A stretch of 64,000 bases of DNA from Vibrio sp. 14G-20 (GCF_026241515.1 NZ_JAPHPW010000011.1:1-64000), one strand, 5' to 3'. Numbered from the stretch's first letter, positions 1 through 9,692 are shown. Translations and numbers: made by a program. Notes: generated by a model not told the origin, from the sequence alone.

Positions 1-48
<48 letters not shown>

Positions 49-124
49 AGGGTGTTTTTTCCTAACTCATAATGGATAGGCTAAAGAGATGTTTTTCCCA
101 ACGCATCTCTCAAGTGCGGAGCGC

Positions 125-152
125 ATCATAGCAAACACGTTAAACGTGTAAA
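125..152 (-). promoter_or_regulatory. Promoter of the tRNA-Tyr transcript
   Basis: On the minus strand TTTACA (147-152) and TATGAT (125-130) are separated by 16 nt. They are followed by a GC-rich discriminator (GCGCTCCGC), which is typical of stringently controlled stable-RNA promoters. The implied start lies about 70 nt before the mature tRNA 5' end. The leader contains a GAGATG/CATCTC hairpin near 91-114. Confidence 0.6.
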
Positions 153-410
153 GGGTTTTTCTTATGGTTTTGTGTTAAATGCTGCCTTTTTGGGCAAAGA
201 TGGCGAAAAGTACGCATATTGCTCGTGAAGTGAACATCTGTACTAAGGTTTACGTATCAATAGGTAACACCTTGAGGTGATTGGCTTTCTGTATTGTGTT
301 CAATGTGTCTAAGACGTGATGAAACGTAAATGGAATTTAATCTAGATTTACACTTCTTGACGTTACAGTATTCATTAGTTGATAGAATACGGTTAATTTC
401 ATTTATAGAT

Positions 411-580
411 AATAATACCAATCGTAGTAAATCAAGGTGTCACCCTAGCTTGTTAAAATGCTCGATAACGGCGTTAGAATTTTTGATTGTAGAATAACTA
501 CTTATCGAAAATCCTGTCTTGTTCTCAAGCCTTTTTCCTACGCTATTTCTGACCACTTGCTCACTGTGATTGGTATAACC
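411..580. repeat. MITE-like element with inverted ends
   Basis: The 9-bp perfect inverted ends ATACCAATC (415-423) and GATTGGTAT (568-576) continue inward as imperfect arms. They enclose about 145 bp without a coding frame. This looks like the small non-autonomous repeats common between genes in Vibrionaceae; the family assignment is from memory. The right end lies only about 24 nt before the ATG of the efflux adaptor gene. The rest of the stretch 153-410 shows nothing I can name. Confidence 0.5.
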
Positions 581-599
581 TTACTTGCAGACCATTATT

Positions 600-1676
600 A
601 TGAAGCATAAATCTGTTATAACCCTGCTTAGCTTGTCTATCCTTATGGCGTCTCCAGCCGCACTTGCAAAACGTCAGGGGCCTAGCACTGTAACGGTTGT
701 TACTGAGCAGGTTGATATTCACCAAGTTAGCCAATCTCTTTCTTTGGTTGGTAAGTTAGAAGCCGAGCAATCTGTGATCATTACTTCTGAAGTAGCGGGC
801 AGAGTTGACTCTATCAACATCAAAGCCAATCAAGATGTCACTAAAGGGCAGATGCTGGTTCAACTAGATGACGACAAAGCCAAGGCCGCGGTTGCAGAAG
901 CGCAAGCGTACCTAAAAGATGAGAAACGTAAGCTCGCGGAATTCCAACGACTAGTGAAACGTAATGCGATTACGCAAACTGAAATTGACGCTCAGAAAAC
1001 CAATGTTGAAATCGCCAATGCTCGATTGGCGGCTGCAAATGCCAATCTGAAAGATCTTCACATCAGCGCGCCATTCTCTGGCACCGTTGGTTTTATTGAT
1101 TTTAGTCGCGGTAAAATGGTCACAGCAGGCACTGAACTCGTGACCTTAGATGATTTGTCAGTGATGCAGTTAGATCTTCAAATTCCTGAGCGTTACCTTT
1201 CTAAACTGTCTAAAGGCATGACAGTAACGGCTCGCACCAGTGCGTGGGGTGAGACTCAGTTCACGGGTACTGTGGTTGGTATCGATTCACGTATCAACGC
1301 TGAAACCTTGAACTTACGAGTTCGAATCCACTTTGATAACAACAATGATTACTTGAAGCCGGGCATGTTAGTGGCCGCGGATATGGATTTCCCACCAGTC
1401 GAAGCACCGATTATCCCTGTTCAAGCGTTGGAGTACTCGGGTACGAAGCGTTTTGTTTATGTGATTGGCGAAGATAACAAGGCAACTCGAACAGAAGTGT
1501 TCTTGGGTGCGCGTATCGATAACGAAGTCGTGATTGATAAAGGCATCGAGATTGGTCAGAAGATCGTGGTGCAAGGCATCGTGAATATGCGTGATGGTGT
1601 GTTGGTTCAAGAGCTTGCCGTTAATCGCCCAGCTGATGCAGCAAGTGATAAAAAAGCACAAGAAGGCGCTAACTAA
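600..1676 (+). CDS. RND efflux periplasmic adaptor (membrane fusion protein)
   Basis: This is the periplasmic adaptor of a tripartite RND efflux pump, bridging the inner-membrane transporter and a TolC-type channel. An N-terminal signal sequence (MKHKSVITLL to ALA, about residues 1-23) precedes the lipoyl/barrel-sandwich half (EAEQSVIITSEVAGRV), a coiled-coil hairpin (about residues 90-150) and the beta-barrel domain. An in-frame TTG lies 15 nt upstream at 585, but the ATG at 600 gives the normal signal peptide, so I use it. No strong ribosome site is visible. The stop overlaps the start of the transporter gene by one base (TAATG), so the two are translationally coupled. No outer-membrane channel gene is nearby. 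Confidence 0.93.
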   Translation: MKHKSVITLLSLSILMASPAALAKRQGPSTVTVVTEQVDIHQVSQSLSLVGKLEAEQSVIITSEVAGRVDSINIKANQDVTKGQMLVQLDDDKAKAAVAEAQAYLKDEKRKLAEFQRLVKRNAITQTEIDAQKTNVEIANARLAAANANLKDLHISAPFSGTVGFIDFSRGKMVTAGTELVTLDDLSVMQLDLQIPERYLSKLSKGMTVTARTSAWGETQFTGTVVGIDSRINAETLNLRVRIHFDNNNDYLKPGMLVAADMDFPPVEAPIIPVQALEYSGTKRFVYVIGEDNKATRTEVFLGARIDNEVVIDKGIEIGQKIVVQGIVNMRDGVLVQELAVNRPADAASDKKAQEGAN

Positions 1677-4600
1677 TGTTGTTATCTGATGTTTCTGTAA
1701 AGAGACCAGTAGCGGCCGTCGTATTGAGCCTACTATTGGTTGTGTTTGGTATTGTCTCTTTCAATAAGCTTGCGGTTCGTGAGATGCCAGATATTGAAAG
1801 CCCGGTAGTATCGATCAGTACTCGTTATGAGGGTGCGTCTGCCACCATCATTGAAAGCCAAATAACCTCCAATCTTGAAGACCAGTTATCCGGTATTAGT
1901 GGTATCGATGAGATCGAATCCACAACGCGTAACGGTATGTCGCGTATCACGATTACCTTTGAGCTTGGTTACGATCTCAATACAGGTGTGAGTGATGTCC
2001 GTGATGCAGTAGCACGTGCTCAACGCTCATTGCCCGATGAAGCTGACGACCCAATCGTTTATAAGAATAACGGTAGTGGTGAAGCCTCGGTATACATCAA
2101 CCTAAGTTCGACAGAGATGGACCGAACGCAGTTAACCGATTACACCGAGCGTGTGTTGATTGACCGCTTTAGTTTGATTTCTGGTGTGAGCTCAGTGGAC
2201 ATCTCTGGTGGCTTGTACAAAGTAATGTATGTCAAGCTGAAACCTGCTCAGATGGCTGGTCGTGGTGTTACTACCTCGGACATCACTTCTGCTCTGAACA
2301 GTGAGAACATTGAAAGCCCAGGTGGTGAAGTACGTAACGATGCGATTGTGATGTCAGTTCGTACCGCTCGTTCTTATACTGAAGCGGAAGATTTCGAATA
2401 CCTAGTCGTTAAACGTGCCTCTGATAACACACCTATCTACTTGAAAGACGTAGCGGATGTTTACATTGGCGCAGAAAACGAGAACTCGACCTTTAAAAGT
2501 GACGGCATTGTTAACGTAAGTATGGGTATTGTGCCCCAGTCAGATGCGAACCCACTTGAGGTTGCTGACTTAGTCCATAAAGAAGTCGAAGCAATTCAAA
2601 AGTTCTTGCCAGATGGTACTCGTTTGGCTGTCGATTATGACTCAACAGTCTTCATCGACCGTTCAATCTCAGAAGTTTACAGCACACTCTTTATCACGGG
2701 TGGCTTGGTTATCCTTGTGCTTTACATCTTTATTGGTCAAGCACGTGCAACACTTATTCCTGCGGTAACCGTACCTGTATCTCTGATCTCGTCGTTTATT
2801 GCGGCGTACTACTTCGGTTTCTCTATCAACCTGATTACCCTGATGGCACTTATCCTGTCGATTGGTTTGGTGGTAGATGATGCGATCGTGGTGGTTGAGA
2901 ACATTTTCCACCACATTGAACGTGGTGAGTCACCGCTGCTTGCTGCCTATAAAGGTACTCGTGAAGTAGGCTTCGCGGTAATCGCAACAACGCTTGTATT
3001 GGTAATGGTATTCCTACCAATCTCGTTCATGGACGGCATGGTTGGCCTGTTGTTTACCGAGTTTTCTGTATTGCTCGCGATGTCGGTGATCTTCTCGTCG
3101 CTAGTCGCATTAACGTTAACGCCAGTGCTAGGCAGTAAAATCCTAAAAGCGAACGTTAAACCAAACCGCTTTAACCTGTTTGTCGAGCGCGTATTTGGCA
3201 AACTTGAATCTGGATACCGATCGGTATTGCGCCGTGCTCTAAACTGGCGTTGGGCGGCTCCAATCATCATTATCGCCTGTATGGGCGGTAGTTATGGCTT
3301 GATGCAACAAGTACCGTCGCAACTGACGCCACAAGAAGACCGTGGTGTTATCTTTGCGTTTGTTCGTGGTGCCGATGCAACCAGTTACAACCGTATGTCT
3401 GCCAACATGGACATCGTTGAAGAGCGCTTAATGCCATTGCTTGGTCAAGGCTTCTTGAAGTCATTCAGTATTCAATCACCAGCGTTTGGTGGTAATGCGG
3501 GCGACCAAACGGGCTTTGTCATCATGATCCTAGAAGATTGGGATGAGCGTGACGTTACCGCACAAGAAGCGTTGAACGAAGTTCGTAAATCGTTGAACGG
3601 CATTCCAGATGTGCGTGTATTCCCGTTCATGCCGGGCTTCAAAGGTGGTTCAAGTGAGCCTGTTCAATTCGTACTTGGTGGTTCTGATTACTCTGAACTT
3701 CAGAAGTGGGCAGAGCTCTTAAAGCAAGCGGCTGAAGACTCTCCAATGATGGAAGGCGCGGACATCGATTACTCTGAGAAAACACCAGAGCTATTGGTAA
3801 CCGTAGATAAGCAGCGTGCCGCAGAGCTAGGAGTTAGCGTTTCAGACATTTCAGATACGTTAGAAATCATGCTTGGCGGCCGCAGTGAAACGACCTTCGT
3901 TGACCGTGGTGAAGAGTACGACGTGTATCTGCGTGGTGATGAGAACAGCTTTAATAATGCTAATGACTTGAGCCAAATCTACATGCGAACTCAGTCTGGT
4001 GAGCTGGTTACACTCGATACGTTGACGCACATTGAAGAAGTGGCTTCATCGATTCGTTTGTCGCACTACAACAAGCAAAAATCGGTGACCATCAAAGCGA
4101 ACCTAATGGAAGGCTACACGCTGGGTGACGCACTCGATTTCCTTGATGAACAAGCGATTGAACAGCTACCGGGCGATATTTCAGTGAGTTACTCTGGCGA
4201 GTCAAAAGACTTTAAAGAGAACCAATCGAGTATCTTAGTGGTATTTGCGCTAGCGATGCTGGTCGCGTACTTGGTACTGGCCGCGCAGTTTGAAAGCTTC
4301 ATTAACCCGCTGGTGGTGATGTTCACCGTACCTATGGGTATCTTTGGTGGCTTCTTAGGTTTGGTGTTGATGAATCAAGGGCTCAATGTCTACAGCCAGA
4401 TTGGTATGATCATGTTGATCGGTATGGTGACCAAAAACGGTATCTTGATCGTAGAGTTTGCTAACCAACTTCGTGACCGTGGCATTGAGTTTGAAAAGGC
4501 GATCATTGATGCTTCGGCTCGACGTTTACGTCCAATCTTGATGACGGCGTTCACCACACTAGCCGGTGCAATCCCATTGATTACTTCAACGGGCGCAGGC

Positions 4601-4789
4601 TATGAAAGCCGAGTGGCAGTGGGTACGGTTATCTTCTTCGGTATGGGCTTTGCAACTTTGGTTACTCTGTTCGTAATCCCTGCGATGTATCGACTGATTT
4701 CTGGCTCAACACGTTCTCCAGGTCATGTGGAAGCGGTTCTAAATAAAGAGCTGAGCCACGATAACGTGGGAAGAAGCTCGCACGGTTAA
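1676..4789 (+). CDS. RND multidrug efflux transporter, inner-membrane subunit
   Basis: This is a proton- or sodium-driven drug exporter of 1037 residues, the normal HAE1-family length. The RND fold is complete: TM1 at the N terminus, two large periplasmic loops and a twelve-helix membrane core. The TM4 relay aspartates are visible in GLVVDDAIVVVENIF and the TM10 lysine in MVTKNGILIVEF, so it should be active. It forms an operon with the adaptor. In V. cholerae the VexEF genes also sit near tyrosine-tRNA-related genes, but I cannot assign a specific Vex/Vme name from sequence alone. Confidence 0.95.
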   Translation: MLLSDVSVKRPVAAVVLSLLLVVFGIVSFNKLAVREMPDIESPVVSISTRYEGASATIIESQITSNLEDQLSGISGIDEIESTTRNGMSRITITFELGYDLNTGVSDVRDAVARAQRSLPDEADDPIVYKNNGSGEASVYINLSSTEMDRTQLTDYTERVLIDRFSLISGVSSVDISGGLYKVMYVKLKPAQMAGRGVTTSDITSALNSENIESPGGEVRNDAIVMSVRTARSYTEAEDFEYLVVKRASDNTPIYLKDVADVYIGAENENSTFKSDGIVNVSMGIVPQSDANPLEVADLVHKEVEAIQKFLPDGTRLAVDYDSTVFIDRSISEVYSTLFITGGLVILVLYIFIGQARATLIPAVTVPVSLISSFIAAYYFGFSINLITLMALILSIGLVVDDAIVVVENIFHHIERGESPLLAAYKGTREVGFAVIATTLVLVMVFLPISFMDGMVGLLFTEFSVLLAMSVIFSSLVALTLTPVLGSKILKANVKPNRFNLFVERVFGKLESGYRSVLRRALNWRWAAPIIIIACMGGSYGLMQQVPSQLTPQEDRGVIFAFVRGADATSYNRMSANMDIVEERLMPLLGQGFLKSFSIQSPAFGGNAGDQTGFVIMILEDWDERDVTAQEALNEVRKSLNGIPDVRVFPFMPGFKGGSSEPVQFVLGGSDYSELQKWAELLKQAAEDSPMMEGADIDYSEKTPELLVTVDKQRAAELGVSVSDISDTLEIMLGGRSETTFVDRGEEYDVYLRGDENSFNNANDLSQIYMRTQSGELVTLDTLTHIEEVASSIRLSHYNKQKSVTIKANLMEGYTLGDALDFLDEQAIEQLPGDISVSYSGESKDFKENQSSILVVFALAMLVAYLVLAAQFESFINPLVVMFTVPMGIFGGFLGLVLMNQGLNVYSQIGMIMLIGMVTKNGILIVEFANQLRDRGIEFEKAIIDASARRLRPILMTAFTTLAGAIPLITSTGAGYESRVAVGTVIFFGMGFATLVTLFVIPAMYRLISGSTRSPGHVEAVLNKELSHDNVGRSSHG

Positions 4790-4817
4790 TGAGCACGGAA
4801 TAATGTAACAATGTTGA

Positions 4818-4858
4818 AAAGCCTGCGTTTGCTCCTAGCGAATTGCAGGCTTTTTTTG
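4818..4858 (+). terminator. Rho-independent terminator of the efflux operon
   Basis: The stem AAAGCCTGC / GCAGGCTTT is followed by a T-run (4851-4857). It lies 28 nt after the RND stop codon and just before the DUF1244 gene. Confidence 0.85.
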
Positions 4859-4913
4859 TATAACAAACAGAGCTCAACGAATTAATACAATAAATCGAAT
4901 GAAGGAAAGTAAA

Positions 4914-5234
4914 GTGGCTGAATTTAAATACAAAGATCTTTCTCAAGAAGAACAAGATAAGCTGGATGCAGCAACCTTTCGTCGTCTGCTAGCACATTTA
5001 GATAGCAACAAAGATGTGCAAAATATCGACCTGATGATCTTGGCGGGCTTCTGCCGCAACTGTTTCAGTAAATGGTACAAAGCCGAAGCTGAGCAACAAG
5101 GCCTAGATTTGGATATCGATGACGCTCGTGAGCGCGTTTATGGCATGACTTACGATGAGTGGAAACAAAACCATCAACCAAAAGCGACGCCTGAACAACT
5201 CGCGGCATTTGAAGCTAAGCAGAAGCCAGAGTAA
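4914..5234 (+). CDS. DUF1244 family protein
   Basis: This is a small soluble protein of 106 residues from the DUF1244 family, whose function is unknown. The core FCRNCFSKWY with two cysteines and the sequence RVYGMTYDEWK are typical of the family. An ATG occurs 15 nt upstream at 4899, but GTG at 4914 has the ribosome site AGGAAA at proper spacing (GAAGGAAAGTAAAGTG), so GTG is chosen (VAEFKYKD). It is monocistronic between two terminators. Confidence 0.85.
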   Translation: MAEFKYKDLSQEEQDKLDAATFRRLLAHLDSNKDVQNIDLMILAGFCRNCFSKWYKAEAEQQGLDLDIDDARERVYGMTYDEWKQNHQPKATPEQLAAFEAKQKPE

Positions 5235-5274
5235 TTTGTTCTCGTTGGTGGTTGATTAATAGAATGAATAAACA

Positions 5275-5300
5275 AAAAGAGCCCATCAAGGGCTCTTTTC
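5275..5300. terminator. Bidirectional terminator between convergent genes
   Basis: The hairpin AAAAGAGCCC - ATCAA - GGGCTCTTTT has A- and T-runs on both sides. It can serve the DUF1244 gene on the plus strand and the PLP enzyme gene on the minus strand. Confidence 0.85.
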
Positions 5301-5327
5301 TATTTCGAACTATCGGTTTATATGAAC

Positions 5328-6395
5328 TTAAGCCAGCTCACCCGTCTGCGAGAAAGCTTCTAACTTCGCTGCATAAGGTTGTAGGTCACCGATATTCAGA
5401 TTTACCCACTCATCATTGAAGTAAGTGTCTAGGTAACGCTCACCGCTGTCACATAGCAAAGTCACGATAGAACCTTTCTCTCCACGCGCTTTCATCTCAC
5501 TGGCTAGCTGAAGCACACCGTACATGTTTGTACCGGTTGATGCGCCCACCTTGCGACCAAGAATGTCAGATAACCAATGCGTTGTTGCAATACTTGCTGC
5601 ATCTGGGATTTTACGCATTTCGTCAACCACACCAGGAATAAAGCTTGGTTCTGCTCGTGGACGACCAATGCCTTCAATCTTGCTGAATGTGTTGCCTTTC
5701 ACGTTCGCATTGCCTGTTTGGAAGTATTCGTGGAATACCGAGTTTTCAGGGTCAACAACACATAGCTTGGTTTCATGTTGTTGGTAGCGAATGAAACGGC
5801 CGATTGTTGCTGAAGTACCACCAGTGCCTGGGCTCATTACTACCCAAGTTGGAATTGGGTGATCTTCCATCTGCATTTGATTGAAAATCGAGTTCGCGAT
5901 GTTGTTGTTACCACGCCAGTCGGTTGCGCGCTCAGCGTAAGTAAATTGGTCCATATAGTGACCATTCAACTCTTCTGCCAAGCGGCGAGACTCATCGTAA
6001 ATTTCATCTGAGCGGTCAACAAGATGCGCTTGGCCGCCGTAGAATTCAATCTGCTCAATCTTTTTCTTCGCTGTGCATTTTGGCATTACCGCAATAAACG
6101 GAAGACCAAGTAGGCGAGCAAAGTACGCTTCAGATACCGCAGTGCTGCCCGATGAAGATTCAATGATCGTTGTTTCTGGGCCAACCCAACCGTTACAGAT
6201 AGCGTATAAGAACAGAGAACGCGCTAAACGGTGCTTTAAAGAGCCGGTAGGGTGTGTGCTTTCATCTTTAAGGTAAACATCAATGCCTTCGATACTTGGT
6301 AGATCGAGCTTGATAAGGTGCGTATCCGCTGAGCGTTGGTAGTCTGCTTCAATTTTACGAATCGCGTTGTTAATCCATTGATGGTCAGTGCACAT
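5328..6395 (-). CDS. PLP-dependent cysteine synthase-family enzyme, probable L-cysteine desulfhydrase
   Basis: This fold-type II PLP enzyme has 355 residues. The PLP lysine lies in HPTGSLKHR (about residue 55), the substrate loop in [10 protein letters not shown] and the phosphate loop in [10 protein letters not shown]. It has a C-terminal extension relative to CysK/CysM and resembles the Cds1-type desulfhydrases, which release sulfide from cysteine. The divergent gene is a DecR-like regulator. In E. coli DecR activates cysteine detoxification genes. I infer cysteine degradation rather than synthesis from this arrangement. The exact reaction cannot be fixed from sequence. Confidence 0.8.
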   Translation of the reverse strand: MCTDHQWINNAIRKIEADYQRSADTHLIKLDLPSIEGIDVYLKDESTHPTGSLKHRLARSLFLYAICNGWVGPETTIIESSSGSTAVSEAYFARLLGLPFIAVMPKCTAKKKIEQIEFYGGQAHLVDRSDEIYDESRRLAEELNGHYMDQFTYAERATDWRGNNNIANSIFNQMQMEDHPIPTWVVMSPGTGGTSATIGRFIRYQQHETKLCVVDPENSVFHEYFQTGNANVKGNTFSKIEGIGRPRAEPSFIPGVVDEMRKIPDAASIATTHWLSDILGRKVGASTGTNMYGVLQLASEMKARGEKGSIVTLLCDSGERYLDTYFNDEWVNLNIGDLQPYAAKLEAFSQTGELA

Positions 6396-6542
6396 AAGCG
6401 TTCTCCTGATCTTGTGTAGGAATTCTTTGTAATTGGTATGGTTCTAATTTATCCATAAACGGAGAGAAAAACTTTGCCATATTTGCTTTGTTTTGCTTAA
6501 ATTGTAGAAAATTATTCTCTTTAAGTGCAATTTGGTGAAAGT

Positions 6543-6998
6543 GTGATAGATGCCGTAGATAAAAAAATATTAGGGTTACTGCAAGAAGACAGCACCCTGT
6601 CATTGAATGATATTTCTGAAGCGGTCAATCTCACCACAACACCTTGCTGGAAAAGGCTTAAGCGCCTCGAAGAGAACGGTATTATTGAGAAAAGAGTTGC
6701 ACTGCTGAATCCGGAAAAATTGGATCTTTCCTTTACCGCGTTCGTATTGGTAAAAACCAGTGATCATTCTCATGAGTGGTATGGTCGTTTTGTGAATACT
6801 GTATCGGAATTTCCAGAAGTGATGGAGTTCTATCGCATGGCTGGCGAATATGATTATATGATGAAGGTTCAAGTTAAAGACATGAAGTGCTTTGATGATT
6901 TCTATAAGCGCTTGGTGAATAGCATTGATGGTATCTCTAATGTGACCTCGACGTTTGCGATGGAGCCATTGAAGTACACGACAGCTCTACCGCTTTAA
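6543..6998 (+). CDS. decR: Lrp/AsnC-family regulator, DecR (YbaO) orthologue
   Basis: This transcription factor has an N-terminal winged helix ([20 protein letters not shown]) and a C-terminal RAM domain. It aligns almost without gaps to E. coli DecR, including the end [14 protein letters not shown]. DecR senses cysteine and activates its detoxification. A GTG at 6525 extends the frame by six residues, but GTG at 6543 aligns with the DecR N terminus and is preceded by GGTGAAA, so it is preferred. It is divergent from the PLP enzyme with a gap of about 150 bp, which suggests direct control of that gene. Confidence 0.88.
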   Translation: MIDAVDKKILGLLQEDSTLSLNDISEAVNLTTTPCWKRLKRLEENGIIEKRVALLNPEKLDLSFTAFVLVKTSDHSHEWYGRFVNTVSEFPEVMEFYRMAGEYDYMMKVQVKDMKCFDDFYKRLVNSIDGISNVTSTFAMEPLKYTTALPL

Positions 6999-7070
6999 GC
7001 TATACCTAGCCTAACGTTACATCTTGTCTCAGTTTAGACATCGCCTCTGCGATAAAGAAAAGGATTATTC

Positions 7071-7736
7071 ATGTTTGCAAAAATCTCTACCGCGATCCAA
7101 TTGGTGTTAGCCGTCGCCATTTTTTATTTGGGCTACACCATCTATTCATTTACTAATAAAGTCGGTGAAATTGTCGATACCTATCCTCAGGTTATTGAGG
7201 ATCTTTCTGTGCTAACTAAAGAGCTAAAAGTCGAAGAGTTTTTGATACTGGCGGAGCACATCGACGAGTTGGCGCCACAGATGCTCGATACCGTAGAAGA
7301 TGTTCGAAAGACGGTTGAGAAGGTGAACAAAACGGTTGCATCGGTCGACAGTAAAATCCCGTCTATCCTAGACGAAGTGAAAAATGTTCGAACGGAAGTT
7401 GAGCAGGTAAGAACGGACGTCATCCCACCAACATTGACTGAACTTAAGCGCTATCGTGTTGACGTTATGCCGCCAATGCTTGCTGAAAGTAAGTCTTACC
7501 GCGAACAGACTATTCCTGTCATCGTCACTGAGTCTGAAATGCTACGAGCAGAAGTACCGGGTATTTTGGCACAAGCCAATTTGTTAGCTGATAAGAGCAA
7601 AGAGCTCGCTCAAGGGGCCGCAGAGGGCGCGGTGAAAGGCGTAGTGCTATCCCCGTTTAACTTGCTTAGAGATGCGGGCGATGGCATTAAAACGCGAGTG
7701 CAAGGTGAATTTGAGCCTACGTTAGAGACTGAATAG
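7071..7736 (+). CDS. Membrane-anchored coiled-coil protein with 15-residue repeats
   Basis: This protein of 221 residues is not assigned to a family I recognise. One N-terminal transmembrane helix (about residues 7-27) is followed by a long helical region rich in charged heptads (about 40-125). About four tandem 15-residue units then follow (RTDVIPPTLTELKRY, RVDVMPPMLAESKSY, REQTIPVIVTESEML, RAEVPGILAQANLL). A glycine/alanine-rich segment sits near the C terminus. The helix orientation suggests a periplasmic or cytoplasmic stalk. The ribosome site AAAAGGATTATTC precedes the ATG. It stands alone between decR and a strong terminator. Confidence 0.7.
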   Translation: MFAKISTAIQLVLAVAIFYLGYTIYSFTNKVGEIVDTYPQVIEDLSVLTKELKVEEFLILAEHIDELAPQMLDTVEDVRKTVEKVNKTVASVDSKIPSILDEVKNVRTEVEQVRTDVIPPTLTELKRYRVDVMPPMLAESKSYREQTIPVIVTESEMLRAEVPGILAQANLLADKSKELAQGAAEGAVKGVVLSPFNLLRDAGDGIKTRVQGEFEPTLETE

Positions 7737-7782
7737 AGTTTGTTGACTATTGAGTAGCAGCCTTTGCTTGGCGTTATGGAAA

Positions 7783-7822
7783 AGAAAAGGGGCTAGGTAT
7801 CATACCTAGCCCCTTATTATTT
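7783..7822. terminator. Strong bidirectional terminator
   Basis: A perfect 10-12 bp stem GGGGCTAGGTAT / ATACCTAGCCCC (7789-7813) is flanked by A-rich and T-rich runs between convergent genes. Confidence 0.85.
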
Positions 7823-7860
7823 GGTGGTGCATGTGTTGTGTTTGTAAAAACGCCTACTCA

Positions 7861-8721
7861 TTACTTAGTAAAGCGCATCACACCTTCTTGAACGGCTGTC
7901 GCTACTAGTTCACCTTTTTGGTTGAATATCTCGCCACGAACTAGGCCGCGAGTGTTCGCTGCCGTTGGGCTTTCAATCGCATAAAGCAACCATTCGTCCA
8001 TCTTGAATGGGCGGTGGAACCAGATTGAGTGGTCAATCGTCGCCACTTGGAAGTTTGGCGTCATGATTGAAACTTCATGTGGGTGAAGTGCCGTTACCAA
8101 GAAGCCCCAATCCGACGCGTAAGCAAGCAGGTATTGGTGAATGAGTTGGTTATCTGGTAACGCACCGTTCGCTCTCACCCAAAGATACTGCTTTGCTTCT
8201 GTCTTCTTAGGCTTCAGCGGATTAACGACAGTAACAGGGCGCATCTCAATCGGCTTTTCGCCACAAAAAGTCTTACGCAGTTTCTCTGGTAAGAACTCAG
8301 CAATATGGCTCGCTAGCTCAGTTTCAGAGGCAAAGTTCTCTGGGCCAGGGATGTTTGGCATTTCATTCTGATGTTCAAAACCTGGAGCATCACCATGGTA
8401 AGAAGCCGTGAGATAGAAAATAGGGCGGCCATTTTGAATCGCTTTAACACGGCGCGTGCTGAAGCTACGTCCATCTCTTAGGTTCTCAACATCGTAAATG
8501 ATTGGCTTTTCAGGGTCACCAGGAAATAGAAAATAACTGTGGAACGAGTGAACACTGCGGTCGTCTTGAACGGTATAACGAGCCGCAGATAGCGCTTGCC
8601 CTAATACTTGACCACCATAAACCTGTGGTAGGCCGAGGTTCTCACTTTGCCCGCGGAACAGACCTTCTTCCAGCTTCTCTAGCTGAAGTAAACTTAATAA
8701 TTCTTGTAAAGGTTGACTCAT
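7861..8721 (-). CDS. tesB: Acyl-CoA thioesterase II
   Basis: It hydrolyses acyl-CoA to free fatty acid and CoA in the cytoplasm. The double hot-dog protein aligns along its whole length with E. coli TesB ([32 protein letters not shown]). The catalytic Asp and Gln are in the second and third motifs, and a Thr/Ser region lies between. An upstream ATG at 8730 is too close to the AGAGG site, whereas the ATG at 8721 (MSQPLQELL) has proper spacing and matches TesB. It is divergent from ybaY, as in enterobacteria. Confidence 0.95.
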   Translation of the reverse strand: MSQPLQELLSLLQLEKLEEGLFRGQSENLGLPQVYGGQVLGQALSAARYTVQDDRSVHSFHSYFLFPGDPEKPIIYDVENLRDGRSFSTRRVKAIQNGRPIFYLTASYHGDAPGFEHQNEMPNIPGPENFASETELASHIAEFLPEKLRKTFCGEKPIEMRPVTVVNPLKPKKTEAKQYLWVRANGALPDNQLIHQYLLAYASDWGFLVTALHPHEVSIMTPNFQVATIDHSIWFHRPFKMDEWLLYAIESPTAANTRGLVRGEIFNQKGELVATAVQEGVMRFTK

Positions 8722-8889
8722 CGCCAGCATGCCTCTTGGTAAAATGGATGTCAGATTATTGTGTTAATCATTTAGCTTAGTCAGATATCTGTCAATAAAT
8801 CATAGGGTTTCAAGACAGAATATGAAAGCTCTCTTATAATTGATGAGTAGATTTGCCGAGTCCGGCAAACATGTTGAGAGAAATTGAAT

Positions 8890-9330
8890 ATGAAAAAGGC
8901 TCTAATTCTTATTACGTCTTTAGTATCGTTTGGCCTACTTGTTGGTTGCCAAGCAACATCAGAAACGAGCGCTTCTCAAGAAGTGGTTGCAGAGAACACT
9001 CAAGTGATTTCAGGAACAGTAAGCTACCGTGAAAGAATTGCATTGCCAGAGAATGCAGTAGTTACCGTTACGCTAGAAGATATCTCACTGGCTGACGCAC
9101 CATCGACGGTTATCGCAACTCAAGAGTTCACCACAGACGGTAAGCAAGTACCGTTCGCATTCGAGCTGAGCTACGACAACAACAAAATTCAACCTAACCA
9201 CCGTTACAACATGCGCGCATCGATTCATGTTGACGGCAAACTGCGTTTCACAACTGACACGATTAAGTCAGTGATTACCGACGTAGAAAACACGCAACAA
9301 GCAGACCTACGCTTGGTTGGTGTTCGTTAA
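8890..9330 (+). CDS. ybaY: YbaY family lipoprotein
   Basis: This predicted lipoprotein of 146 residues has a lipobox LLVGC (cysteine about residue 20) after MKKALILITSLVSFG. The mature part is a single beta-sandwich domain (ISGTVSYRERIALPENAVV) of the YbaY/YscW type. A TTG two codons upstream is rejected in favour of ATG at 8890. The order tesB (divergent), ybaY, atl is conserved with E. coli, which supports the name. Its function is unknown. Confidence 0.88.
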   Translation: MKKALILITSLVSFGLLVGCQATSETSASQEVVAENTQVISGTVSYRERIALPENAVVTVTLEDISLADAPSTVIATQEFTTDGKQVPFAFELSYDNNKIQPNHRYNMRASIHVDGKLRFTTDTIKSVITDVENTQQADLRLVGVR

Positions 9331-9380
9331 TTAGAAATGGATGCCACAGTTAAGGCATCTTAATTAACGTCTTTCGATAG

Positions 9381-9404
9381 ATGGCAGCTCTAGGGCTGCC
9401 ATTT
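9381..9404. terminator. Bidirectional terminator between ybaY and atl
   Basis: The stem ATGGCAGC / GCTGCCAT has a six-base loop between two convergent genes. Confidence 0.7.
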
Positions 9405-9692
9405 GTATATTCTGAGCTTGACCTTTCCTGCATCACTCACTTCAATCCCTTCTTTAATCAAATGCTGCTTTTGTCGGTCGAACGAATCATCCTTTAAAGA
9501 TATTTCACCCTTACTGTTGATCACTCGATACCAAGGTAGTTTGCTACCCTCGGGCAGGTTACCCAGCGCTTTACCAACATGACGCGCATAGCCCGGAAAT
9601 CCTGAAAAACGTGCTATGTCTCCATAAGTTGTTACTTTTCCATATGGAATTTGGTGAATCACAGCAAAGATTTGGCTCAAAAATTGGTCCAT
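9390..9692 (-). CDS. atl: Alkyltransferase-like DNA-binding protein
   Basis: This 100-residue protein has the DNA-binding fold of O6-methylguanine methyltransferase, but the acceptor cysteine is replaced by tryptophan (LPWYRVI instead of PCHRV). Such Atl/YbaZ proteins bind O6-alkylguanine without repairing it and flag it for nucleotide excision repair. The helix-turn-helix and arginine finger region (YARHVGKALGNLP) is intact. The position next to ybaY matches E. coli ybaZ. The coding end overlaps the shared terminator hairpin. Confidence 0.92.
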   Translation of the reverse strand: MDQFLSQIFAVIHQIPYGKVTTYGDIARFSGFPGYARHVGKALGNLPEGSKLPWYRVINSKGEISLKDDSFDRQKQHLIKEGIEVSDAGKVKLRIYKWQP

